Below, piece after piece: positions 53,654-61,250 of a DNA stretch of 64,000 nucleotides. The DNA is from Spirochaetota bacterium (GTDB lineage Bacteria > Spirochaetota > Spirochaetia > SZUA-6). Each line of letters begins with the position of its first letter. The first letter of the stretch is position 1. The position numbers and the translations under genes are program-made. The stretch lies in the NCBI GenBank assembly GCA_013151965.1, contig JAADHF010000045.1:1-64000 (forward strand), read 5' to 3'. Below the pieces are notes generated by a model, which saw nothing but the letters and a program-made list of their open reading frames with translations, did no database searches and had not been told where the DNA came from.

Positions 53654-54001
53654 TTAATCTTCCTTAAAAAGTAAATCCGCACAATCATCCATACATTTTA
53701 AGTTATCATTTTTCCCCATACAAAAACCGGCATCGATCATTACTTTCACGAACGCTTCGGGAAGCGGCTTTTTTAAGGTTAATTTGATGTTCTTTTCCTG
53801 TGTAGTCCGGAAAAACGAACAGTACAGCTGAATAAAAGAGAGATCGATTTCTTCTACTTCTTTAAATTGTAAATCCATACTTTTTGCACCGGATAAAGCG
53901 GCAAGCAGTTCTTTATGCAGATTCTGAACATTTTCGATTGTCAGTCTTTTTTTGAAGATAAAATTTACATGATCTTTATGCACGGACTTTTTCTTTTTCA
54001 T
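53654..54001 (-). CDS. STAS-domain protein at the head of the chemotaxis operon
   Basis: 115 residues from ATG 54001; an upstream TTG at 54040 is rejected because it forms part of the -35 box. A STAS fold is suggested by HVNFIFKKRLTIENVQNLHK, KSMDLQFKEVEEIDLSFIQL and KKPLPEAFVKVMIDAGF. The usual phosphorylatable Ser is in DLSFIQLYCSF (D-L-S). The C-terminal tail adds four cysteines. It ends 6 bases before cheA, so it belongs to the operon; a scaffolding role in this chemosensory system is plausible. Confidence 0.8.
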   Translation of the reverse strand: MKKKKSVHKDHVNFIFKKRLTIENVQNLHKELLAALSGAKSMDLQFKEVEEIDLSFIQLYCSFFRTTQEKNIKLTLKKPLPEAFVKVMIDAGFCMGKNDNLKCMDDCADLLFKED

Positions 54002-54012
54002 CTCTATACTAC

Positions 54013-54040
54013 ATTTTAACGATTCCTTTACTATTTTCAA
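54013..54040 (-). promoter_or_regulatory. Promoter of the STAS-cheA-cheW-cheR-cheB operon
   Basis: On the minus strand -35 TTGAAA (54040-54035), 16-base spacer, -10 TAAAAT (54018-54013), then 11 bases to ATG 54001, leaving a leader of about 4 bases. No flagellar sigma-28 pattern is seen. Confidence 0.5.
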
Positions 54041-54153
54041 ATATTTGTACTTTTAATTTTAAGAAACAGATAGAATTATGCTTAAGTTGACTATATGGCA
54101 GCCCATGATATATAAAAAGTATATTTGTGGGTTATTTAAGGAGATGCATAGAG

Positions 54154-55266
54154 ATGTTTATTACAAAACCGACTCTTCTTGTGGATACCGCGCGAGTAAG
54201 GAGAAATATAAAAAGAATTGCCGGCAAGGCGCTTATCAGCGGAGTTGTTTTCCGGCCTCATTTTAAAACGCATCAATCGTCCGGAATAGGAGAATTCTTT
54301 AAGGAAGAGGGGGTTGCTTCGATTGCCGTATCGAGTATGGATATGGCCCTGTACTTTGCAGATTCGGGCTGGAAAGACATCACGGTTGCCTTTCCGGTTA
54401 ATATTCGTCAAATAGATGTAATAAACAGCCTTGCCGGAAGAATAAATCTGCATCTGCTTGTAGAATCGGAACAAACAGTAAATTTTCTGAAAAATAATCT
54501 TCTCTATCCTGTTGATCTGTGGATAGAGATCGATGTCGGACACAGACGCACGGGAATAGATTGTTCCGATGGAGAAGCGGTTGCAAAGCTTGCCGGATTA
54601 ATAAGAAGTTCCCGGAAGTTTAAATTTTCAGGTTTGCTAACCCATGCCGGAAATACATACAGGGCATCCGGTAACGAAGAAATAAAAGAGATATACCGTG
54701 ATATGGTGGATAAACTGTATAAATTAAAAGAGAACCTGAGAAGGAATGGGGTTTCCGATATTGCCCTGTCTATCGGAGATACACCTACAGCAGGTATTGT
54801 TGCGGACTTTTCAGAGGTCGATGAAATTCGTCCGGGTAACTTTGTATTTTACGATGTAATGCAGTATCTGCTGGGTATCTGTAAAGAGGAGGACATTGCT
54901 GTTGCCGTAGCATGTCCGGTTGTGGCAAAGTATGGAGGACGGGGAGAAGTTGTGGTTTACGGAGGTGCAGTGCATCTGTCAAAGGAGAGAGCGAGTCTTA
55001 AAAACGGAACGGTAATATACGGCTTGGTTTCGCTGGCTGACGGTGATACTATGGAAGACGGATGGGGGAAGGTATTAAGGAACAGCTATGTCAGGGCGGT
55101 AAGTCAGGAACATGGCGTTATAAAAATAGCAGAGGAGTACTTTGATAAGATTAAAATCGGCGACCTTTTATATATACTTCCTGTGCACAGCTGTTTAACG
55201 GTTAATCTCATGGGAGGCTGTCTAAGTTTATCCGGCAGATATTTTAAGGTGATGGGTCATGGATAG
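54154..55266 (+). CDS. D-threonine aldolase / D-serine dehydratase family enzyme
   Basis: 370 residues from ATG 54154 (AAGGAG 10 bases upstream; an earlier ATG and longer frame are less likely). Alanine-racemase-type barrel with the PLP lysine K38 in RPHFK38THQS, GVASIAVSSMDMAL, VDLWIEIDVGHRRTG and LSIGDTPTAG (PLP phosphate site), then a beta domain ending LPVH345SC347LTVNLM, the zinc-binding His-Cys pair of D-serine dehydratase and D-threonine aldolase. It should act on a D-3-hydroxyamino acid with PLP and a divalent metal. It overlaps by 8 bases a HAD hydrolase gene. Confidence 0.87.
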   Translation: MFITKPTLLVDTARVRRNIKRIAGKALISGVVFRPHFKTHQSSGIGEFFKEEGVASIAVSSMDMALYFADSGWKDITVAFPVNIRQIDVINSLAGRINLHLLVESEQTVNFLKNNLLYPVDLWIEIDVGHRRTGIDCSDGEAVAKLAGLIRSSRKFKFSGLLTHAGNTYRASGNEEIKEIYRDMVDKLYKLKENLRRNGVSDIALSIGDTPTAGIVADFSEVDEIRPGNFVFYDVMQYLLGICKEEDIAVAVACPVVAKYGGRGEVVVYGGAVHLSKERASLKNGTVIYGLVSLADGDTMEDGWGKVLRNSYVRAVSQEHGVIKIAEEYFDKIKIGDLLYILPVHSCLTVNLMGGCLSLSGRYFKVMGHG

Positions 55267-56287
55267 AGAAAACCTTGTGCAGATAATAAGGAATTTAAGT
55301 ATTCCTCTAAATCCGGTTCCTGTGGGTGAGCTTCCTGACTGGGCTTTAATGCGCGGCCGGCGGAATAATACTGCAGGGGAAGGTTCCGCAATCTCCTTCG
55401 AAGGTTCGTATCCGGAGGCTGTATTGTTTGATGTTTACGGTACTCTTTTTATTTCCGGGTCCGGAGACATAGGCACAGGTGAGGATGCAGACGATATCGA
55501 GGCGCTCGGGAAAATAGTGCTTGATGCGGTTTACAAATTTACCGGATCAGATGGTCTTAAGCCTGTTTATAATGAATTCCTTGCCGGAAGGGTGGGGATG
55601 TATGTTAAGAAACTGCTTCCCGAAACAATTAGGAAAACACACAGGAAGCAGAGAAATACCGGTATTACCTATCCGGAAGTGGATATACGGATGATATGGA
55701 TCGAAGTGATAACCGCCCTTGCCGCTCTTAACATTAAAGGTTTTCCTCTTAAAGCCGGGGAACTTAAATCTTTATCTGTCTGTGGATTGGAAACTTCTGT
55801 TATCGAGGAGCTTGCCGTTCGATATGAGTGTATTGTTAATCCCGTATGGCCGATGCCGGGAAGCGGTACTCTGCTTAAAAAGTTAACGGACATGGGAGTT
55901 ATAACAGGTATTGTATCCAATGCCCAGTTTTATACCCCTCTTATATTTAAAGCGCTGCTTGGAGGTTCTCCGGAAGAATTGGGTTTTAAAGATAAGCTTC
56001 TAATCTTTTCCTATGCCTTAAGCGAAGCCAAACCGTCGACAGAATTGTTCCGGAGAGTAACGGAGACTTTAAAGGCCGATTTTGGTATTTCCGGTAAAAA
56101 TGTTCTCTATGTCGGCAACGATATCTTAAATGATATTAAACCTGCAAAGGAATCGGGTTTAAGAACAGCTCTCTTCGCAGGTGACGAAAGATCTTTAAGA
56201 TTAAGGGAGGATATCCCCGCATGCAGAAATATCTTCCCTGATATGGTTATAAAAGATCTCCGTGAAATAGAGCGGTTGTTTTTATGA
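55259..56287 (+). CDS. HAD-family hydrolase
   Basis: 342 residues, with a 45-residue N-terminal extension before the HAD core. Motif I EAVLFDVYGTLFISGSG (nucleophile Asp; the second Asp is replaced by Tyr-Gly-Thr as in haloacid-type members), motif II GIVSNAQ, motif III lysine in SEAKPSTELFRRV and motif IV LYVGNDILNDIKPAKESG. A cap of about 130 residues sits between motifs I and II. Probably a phosphatase. The 8-base overlap with the PLP enzyme points to a joint pathway; a product such as a phosphorylated D-amino acid or hydroxy acid can only be guessed. Confidence 0.84.
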   Translation: MDRENLVQIIRNLSIPLNPVPVGELPDWALMRGRRNNTAGEGSAISFEGSYPEAVLFDVYGTLFISGSGDIGTGEDADDIEALGKIVLDAVYKFTGSDGLKPVYNEFLAGRVGMYVKKLLPETIRKTHRKQRNTGITYPEVDIRMIWIEVITALAALNIKGFPLKAGELKSLSVCGLETSVIEELAVRYECIVNPVWPMPGSGTLLKKLTDMGVITGIVSNAQFYTPLIFKALLGGSPEELGFKDKLLIFSYALSEAKPSTELFRRVTETLKADFGISGKNVLYVGNDILNDIKPAKESGLRTALFAGDERSLRLREDIPACRNIFPDMVIKDLREIERLFL

Positions 56288-56288
56288 A

Positions 56289-57305
56289 CTAATTTTTATT
56301 CTTGTCAACAAGCCTGTTTTTTGCAATCCACGGCATCATGGACCTGAGCTTGTCTCCGACATCCTCGAGCTGATGCCCGGAGGACTCTTTTCTCATCGCA
56401 AGAAATTTCTTCCTGCCGGCTTTATTTTCGTTCATCCAGTTCTCTGCAAAGGTTCCGTCCTGAATCTCCTTTAGAATCTGCTTCATCTCTGATTTAACGG
56501 ATGGTCCTATTACCCGCGGTCCGGATACGTAATCTCCGTATTCTGCAGTGTCGGAAACCGAATACCGCATAAGTCCGAACCCGCCTTCGTAGATAAGATC
56601 GACAATCAGCTTCATCTCATGGATGCATTCGAAGTATGCCATTTCCGGTGCATATCCAGCCTCGACCAGGGTTTCGAAGCCCGCCTGCATCAGGTGTGTT
56701 ACCCCTCCGCAGAGAACGGACTGTTCTCCGAAGAGATCGGTTTCGGTTTCCTCTTTGAAAGTTGTCTCTATTATACCGGCTTTGGCCCCGCCTATAGCCT
56801 TCCCGTAGGCTAAAGCTCTCTGTGCTGCTTTTCCCGTAGCGTCATTGGCAACAGCCAGGAGACACGGAACTCCGTATCCGAGTTCGTACTGACGCCTTAC
56901 AGTATGGCCGGGCCCTTTAGGGGCAATCATCGAAACGTCTATATTTCCCGGCGGTTTAATCTGGCCGAAATGAATGTTAAAACCATGAGCAAACATCAGT
57001 GCATCACCGTCTTTTAATCCCGGCTCTATGTCTTTTTTATATATTTCTCCCTGCAGATGATCGGGTATGAGCATCATAATTACATCCGCCCACTTCGCCG
57101 CTTCTGCCGTATCCATAACCTTTAGTCCGGCCTCCTCTGCCTTTTTCCTGGAGGAGCTTCCCTTTCGCAGACCTACTGCAACCTGGACGCCGGAGTCCCT
57201 CAGGTTATTCGAATGAGCAAAACCCTGGCTCCCGTATCCGATTACCGCCACTTTTTTACCGGAAAGCCAGCTTTCTTCGATATCTTTTTCGTAATAAACT
57301 TTCAT
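56289..57305 (-). CDS. ilvC: Ketol-acid reductoisomerase
   Basis: 338 residues from ATG 57305 (GGAGGAAAT upstream), class I length. NADPH motif [57 protein letters not shown] (magnesium-binding Asp/Glu) and [22 protein letters not shown]. The loop [11 protein letters not shown] fits NADPH use. It makes dihydroxy acids in valine, leucine and isoleucine synthesis. No other ilv gene is adjacent. It has a clear promoter. Confidence 0.97.
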   Translation of the reverse strand: MKVYYEKDIEESWLSGKKVAVIGYGSQGFAHSNNLRDSGVQVAVGLRKGSSSRKKAEEAGLKVMDTAEAAKWADVIMMLIPDHLQGEIYKKDIEPGLKDGDALMFAHGFNIHFGQIKPPGNIDVSMIAPKGPGHTVRRQYELGYGVPCLLAVANDATGKAAQRALAYGKAIGGAKAGIIETTFKEETETDLFGEQSVLCGGVTHLMQAGFETLVEAGYAPEMAYFECIHEMKLIVDLIYEGGFGLMRYSVSDTAEYGDYVSGPRVIGPSVKSEMKQILKEIQDGTFAENWMNENKAGRKKFLAMRKESSGHQLEDVGDKLRSMMPWIAKNRLVDKNKN

Positions 57306-57340
57306 CTTATTTCCTCCGTCAAAATTAAAAAATATCACTT

Positions 57341-57369
57341 AGAATAATATTAAGAAGAAAAATTAACAA
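57341..57369 (-). promoter_or_regulatory. ilvC promoter
   Basis: On the minus strand -35 TTGTTA (57369-57364), 17-base spacer, -10 TATTCT (57346-57341); start near 57334 and a 29-base leader that contains GGAGGAAAT. Ordinary, leadered promoter, in contrast to the leaderless set. Confidence 0.6.
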
Positions 57370-57427
57370 GTGTTATACTTATTTTATTGTTTAATTTCTG
57401 TTATACTGCCGGGGAGGAGTAAAAGTT

Positions 57428-57829
57428 ATGAGCAGAACCTCTAAGAGTATTTTGTATTTCAGTTTTTATATGGAGACCGTAGGTCTTGTTATGATAATTT
57501 TTCCTCAGATAGTGCTTAAGATACTCGGCATAAGTCCCGGGGCAGATGTTGTGGTCCGGTTTTTAGGCATGGTGGATGTTCTTATGGGCTACTACTACTT
57601 CCGGGCGGGAATCGGCGGTGAAAAGCTGCGAAATTTTTATCAACTCACACTTCATACCCGCTTTGCCGCTTTGGTGCTTCTGGTGTTTTTTGTTATCGTA
57701 TGGAATGTTAATCCGGTTGTTATACTTTTCGGTTTAATCGATACAGGCGGAGCTGTCTGGACCATTGTGTCCATGCAGCTTGATAAAAATAAGAAAACAA
57801 AAACCGATACGGGAGAACCGGAAAAATAA
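57428..57829 (+). CDS. Small integral membrane protein
   Basis: 133 residues with GGGGAGGAG upstream and about four membrane segments (about 7-30, 40-58, 77-97 and 100-118). The Gly and Asp between segments 1 and 2 (ISPGADVVVRFLGMVDVLMG) are the most distinctive part; the C-terminal tail is charged. I recognise no named family. Two copies of TGTTATACT (57371-57379 and 57399-57407) stand upstream and may carry -10 boxes. Confidence 0.75.
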   Translation: MSRTSKSILYFSFYMETVGLVMIIFPQIVLKILGISPGADVVVRFLGMVDVLMGYYYFRAGIGGEKLRNFYQLTLHTRFAALVLLVFFVIVWNVNPVVILFGLIDTGGAVWTIVSMQLDKNKKTKTDTGEPEK

Positions 57830-57840
57830 ACCGGGACCAT

Positions 57841-58560
57841 TTAATCATGGTAGAGAAGATATGCCTTTCCGAAATCCCTTAACAGCTGGCTTGCAAGCCA
57901 TGCGGAAGGATGGGCAACTCCGGCTATCTTCATCCTCATAGGCGCGTTAACTACAACGGTTTTACCCATGACCTTTTTAGAGTATGTGTCGGGGTTCCGC
58001 AGGTTCATTTTTTCTATTGTAATACCTTTTCTTATATGCTCATGGATATACTCGATAGTTCCGTCATTGTAAACCTTTACCACCATCCCGACGTGGGTAA
58101 GGTAATCGTTCATCTTTCCGTCTCTGTTGCGGTCATACGTGTTGTCCCAGAAGATCAGGTCTCCGGGTACCGGATATTTTGTTATGTAAAGCAGGTTATT
58201 AAACTTCATTATTTTGTAGAGCCTGAGTACGCCGTTTCCTGTGTACTTTGGAAATTCCCCGGACAGATCTATCCCCGCATAGTAATAAATCGCCAGTACC
58301 GTGCCTGTGCAGTCAAAGTTAAAACGTCTTCCCCTTATGATTAATTTTCTTGCGCCTACGATTTTGTAGGCTCCCTGAACGAGTTTAGCCTGAACTCCGG
58401 AGACGGCACTTCTCTTTTTAGGCAGTGAACGCGGACCGAAGAGTGCGGGACGTTCCGTCGGAGGAGAAAATGCCGTACCGGATACGGTTGCACATCCTGA
58501 AAACCCTATAACCAGTACGGGGATTGCTGTCAGAAGAATTACCTTTATAGATATCTTCAT
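57841..58560 (-). CDS. Lipoprotein with an NlpC/P60- or CHAP-like cysteine peptidase fold
   Basis: 239 residues. A lipoprotein signal ends FSGC23A, so the mature protein is lipid-anchored. The catalytic arrangement of NlpC/P60-type amidases is visible: C84 in FNFDC84TGTVLAIYY, a helix after it, DLIFWDN as the core strand, and H156 in YLTHVGMVVKV, with a third polar residue in EYIHEHI (His173/175). Enzymes of this kind cut peptidoglycan stem peptides or act on lipids. The N-terminal region 24-60 is low complexity. No ribosome binding site; a -10 box TATGTT ends 6 bases before the ATG. Confidence 0.82.
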   Translation of the reverse strand: MKISIKVILLTAIPVLVIGFSGCATVSGTAFSPPTERPALFGPRSLPKKRSAVSGVQAKLVQGAYKIVGARKLIIRGRRFNFDCTGTVLAIYYYAGIDLSGEFPKYTGNGVLRLYKIMKFNNLLYITKYPVPGDLIFWDNTYDRNRDGKMNDYLTHVGMVVKVYNDGTIEYIHEHIRKGITIEKMNLRNPDTYSKKVMGKTVVVNAPMRMKIAGVAHPSAWLASQLLRDFGKAYLLYHD

Positions 58561-58566
58561 GGTTAT

Positions 58567-58572
58567 AACATA
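58567..58572 (-). promoter_or_regulatory. -10 box predicting a leaderless mRNA for the lipoprotein gene
   Basis: TATGTT (58572-58567) on the minus strand, then ATAACC and ATG 58560. The -35 position (ACTTCA) is poor. No ribosome binding site. Confidence 0.35.
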
Positions 58573-58635
58573 TAGTATCGGAACATCGATGAAGTTTAAA
58601 TAGGACGGCGGATTAAGATAAATATAAAAAAGTGC

Positions 58636-59529
58636 TTAATTTTTACGGAATTTTACTGCATAAAACTCCGACAGTAAATAGACAACCGATGCTGTAATGA
58701 GCAGAAAATATCCCGGGTACAGGGCTAATGCAGGTTTTTCATGCAGGAATATGTAGGCTGCAATGCCGGAGAGCAGCGGTTCAAAGAGGCTGAAGAATGA
58801 TACAAAAAGAGGGCTGAAAAGGCGTACCGCATAGTTATTGGATGTATGTCCTATGAGTGTGGGGAATATCGCGAGCAGAAGAAGGAATAAAAGTGAATAC
58901 ATGTCATTAAAGACAACCCTGTAAAAATCACCCGTTATAAAAATAAAAGGCAATGTTGCAATACCTCCCCATAAGTATATCAGGTGTATAAAAAGTGTAT
59001 GCGGTACTCCGGCAGAGAGCTTTTTTGCACTGAATAGATAGAAAACAAATAAAATTGTAGCAAGAAGGCAGTAGATGTCTCCCTGCCGCCCGAATTTTCC
59101 GTTTCCTGCTGTAAAGAGCCACACGGCACCGGTTACGACCATTAAAAGAGAAATAAGGGAGGGGAGATTTACTCTGCGTTTGTAGAGAATTCTCTCTGCT
59201 GCCGCAAACAGTATGGGGTTTACAGAGAAAATAAATGTACCGGTTGCTATTAAGGTATTTTTTATGCCCATAACCCATAGCTGAAAGTGTAATCCTAAAA
59301 GTATGCCCGGAATAATGAGGATAATCATTCCGGACATACCTTTCTCTCTGTAAAGATGTATAAATGCCCTGTATGAAAATGGCACAAGCACTATGCCGGC
59401 AATTATCATTCGAAAAGAGGCGATTACAGTTGCAGGGAAAAGGCAGAGTTTAATAAAAAGCGATGAAAAACCGAAGGTCACCGCACCTCCGATCAGAAAT
59501 ATAAGAGCTGTCTGCTTTTCCCGTTTCAT
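58636..59529 (-). CDS. EamA/DMT-family transporter
   Basis: 297 residues from ATG 59529, where the first membrane segment begins (TALIFLIGGAVTFGFSSLFI); the frame is open for another 104 codons upstream but that part is not membrane-like and overlaps the divergent gene. Ten membrane segments in two EamA repeats; the second contains FPTLIGHTSNNYAVRLFSPLFVSFFSLFEPLLSG, typical of the family (given here in two pieces: FPTLIGHTSNNYAVR and FSLFEPLLSGIAAYIF). Such exporters move amino acids or metabolites out of the cell. Substrate unknown. Confidence 0.88.
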   Translation of the reverse strand: MKREKQTALIFLIGGAVTFGFSSLFIKLCLFPATVIASFRMIIAGIVLVPFSYRAFIHLYREKGMSGMIILIIPGILLGLHFQLWVMGIKNTLIATGTFIFSVNPILFAAAERILYKRRVNLPSLISLLMVVTGAVWLFTAGNGKFGRQGDIYCLLATILFVFYLFSAKKLSAGVPHTLFIHLIYLWGGIATLPFIFITGDFYRVVFNDMYSLLFLLLLAIFPTLIGHTSNNYAVRLFSPLFVSFFSLFEPLLSGIAAYIFLHEKPALALYPGYFLLITASVVYLLSEFYAVKFRKN

Positions 59530-59619
59530 CTTAATGTAAAGCCTGTTTCCTTTAGGCAAGTAATTGAATACAATTAAGAGAATATCAGAAGAGAATATTT
59601 GTATAAAGGAGAAAAAACT

Positions 59620-60453
59620 ATGAGGCTTAAGAGCGGGGATAAGCAGAGGGAACCCTTCCACTGGAGAACCGGTATTGCGTATAAAACAAAAGACAGGATT
59701 GTTATTCGTGGTTATGATCTTAATAATCTGATAGGGAATGTAGATTTCGCATCCATGGCATATCTTGTGCTTACGGGTGAACTGCCGCCGGAGCAATACA
59801 GGCTTATGGTAAATGCGCTTCTTGTTTCTATGGCGGAGCATGCCTTTTCGCCTTCATCTGTTTCCGCGCGGTTTGTGGCATCCGGGGGAGTTCCTTTAAA
59901 TGTTGCAGTTGCAGGCGGGGTTATGACTATGGGAGAAAGGCATGCCTCTGCCGATATTGCCGCCGGAATTTTTAAAGAGGGGATTAGGAGATGCGGGTAT
60001 GAAAAAATAAGTATAGAGAAATGTGCGGAATTAATTGTCGCTGAGTATAAAAGAGACAGTAGAATACTTAACGGATTTCATCATCCCCAGCATATCAAAG
60101 ATCCGAGGGTTAAACGGCTCTTTGAGCTTTCGGAGGAGTATAAAATTACCGGTGAACATCAGAAGCTTGCAGAAGCTATGGAAAGGGCAACCGGAAAGGT
60201 GTATGGGAGAGTTCTGTATCTTAATGCCCCCGGGGCTTTTGCTGCAATCGGCTGTGATATGGGGCTTACGCCGGAACAGTTAAAGGGCCTTATTATACTC
60301 TCACGTACGGTATCTCTGGCGGCCCATAGTATAGAGGAGATGGAACGGGAGAAGGGCTGGAGGGCTTCGGGTAAAAGTAAGATTGTTCAGCCTCTGGAGT
60401 TGAGTATGCAGCTTCCGGAGTACTACGACGGGCCGCCCGACAGGTCGTTATAA
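59620..60453 (+). CDS. Citrate synthase / citryl-CoA lyase superfamily protein
   Basis: 277 residues from ATG 59620 (AAAGGAG upstream), much shorter than citrate synthase (about 430) and close to citryl-CoA lyase and related enzymes. Shared features: RIVIRGYDLNNLIGNVDF, AYLVLTGELPP, ASGGVPLNVAVAGGVM, GFHHPQHIKDPRVKRL (active-site His and Asp) and AAHSIEEMEREKGW at the end. It should cleave or form a C-C bond beside a CoA thioester. No citrate-pathway gene is adjacent, so the real substrate is open. Its end overlaps by 6 bases the HAD gene on the other strand. Confidence 0.83.
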   Translation: MRLKSGDKQREPFHWRTGIAYKTKDRIVIRGYDLNNLIGNVDFASMAYLVLTGELPPEQYRLMVNALLVSMAEHAFSPSSVSARFVASGGVPLNVAVAGGVMTMGERHASADIAAGIFKEGIRRCGYEKISIEKCAELIVAEYKRDSRILNGFHHPQHIKDPRVKRLFELSEEYKITGEHQKLAEAMERATGKVYGRVLYLNAPGAFAAIGCDMGLTPEQLKGLIILSRTVSLAAHSIEEMEREKGWRASGKSKIVQPLELSMQLPEYYDGPPDRSL

Positions 60454-61224
60454 GAGGATGTCCCGGGAGAAATATTTCACAAGCTCCTCCGCATGAATTA
60501 CACCGTTAAAGCTTAAGTTTTTGCCTCCCTTCTTTAAGACACCCTTTTCTCCGTCCGGATCGCCGAGGCACGAAACAATAATATCGGCCTCATCGAGGTT
60601 TTCTTTTTCCGTATAAACATTTGTAGTTGCGATAACATTTAACCCGGCAGCTTTTGCCGCCAGTACTCCGTTTCTGGAGTCCTCTATAACAACACATTCT
60701 TCGGGTTTTAATCCGGTTTTCTTTAAAGCAAGCAGATAAATTTCAGGATCGGGTTTTTTATTCTTAACAACGTCACCTGCCAGTACAAAATCGAATTTAA
60801 TGTCCTTCAGTATCCCGCAGGTAACTGCATGGGCTGCCTTTTCATTGGAAGTAGTGCATACCCCGAGTTTTAAACCGAGTCTGTTTATTTCTTTCATTAT
60901 CCTTTTAATTCCCGGGCGCAGCGGAAGCTGTCCGCTCTCTATCAGCTCGATAAAGATCTCTGTTTTTCGTTTGTGGAGTTTCTTAATTAGTTTGTCTTCT
61001 TCCTCCGGTTTTACGGGAACTCCGAACCCCTTTGTATGCAGATAATGTCTCATCCTTTCCTTGCCGCCTGCTATCCGGAGGAGGCCGTGATACTCATCCA
61101 CGTCCCACTCTATATTATAGCCGAATTCCTTAAAGGTTCTGTTAAAAGCAACCCTGTGCCCGTCACGTTCCGTGTCGATAATAACACCGTCCTGATCAAA
61201 AAAGAATGCCCTTACCGCAGCCAT
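60448..61224 (-). CDS. HAD phosphatase of the beta-phosphoglucomutase (CbbY/Gph-like) subfamily
   Basis: 258 residues with AAGGAG before the ATG. Motif I FFFDQDGVIIDTE, a helical cap domain (about 20-95), motif II GVCTTSNEKAA, motif III NKKPDPEIY and motif IV CVVIEDSRNGVLAAKAAGL. Typical substrates are small sugar phosphates; a mutase reaction is also possible. It is the last gene of the GntR-aldolase-aminotransferase cluster, 26 bases after the aminotransferase, so it probably removes a phosphate in that pathway. Confidence 0.87.
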   Translation of the reverse strand: MAAVRAFFFDQDGVIIDTERDGHRVAFNRTFKEFGYNIEWDVDEYHGLLRIAGGKERMRHYLHTKGFGVPVKPEEEDKLIKKLHKRKTEIFIELIESGQLPLRPGIKRIMKEINRLGLKLGVCTTSNEKAAHAVTCGILKDIKFDFVLAGDVVKNKKPDPEIYLLALKKTGLKPEECVVIEDSRNGVLAAKAAGLNVIATTNVYTEKENLDEADIIVSCLGDPDGEKGVLKKGGKNLSFNGVIHAEELVKYFSRDILL

Positions 61225-61250
61225 CGTTATCTCCTTGTTCCTGTTATGTT

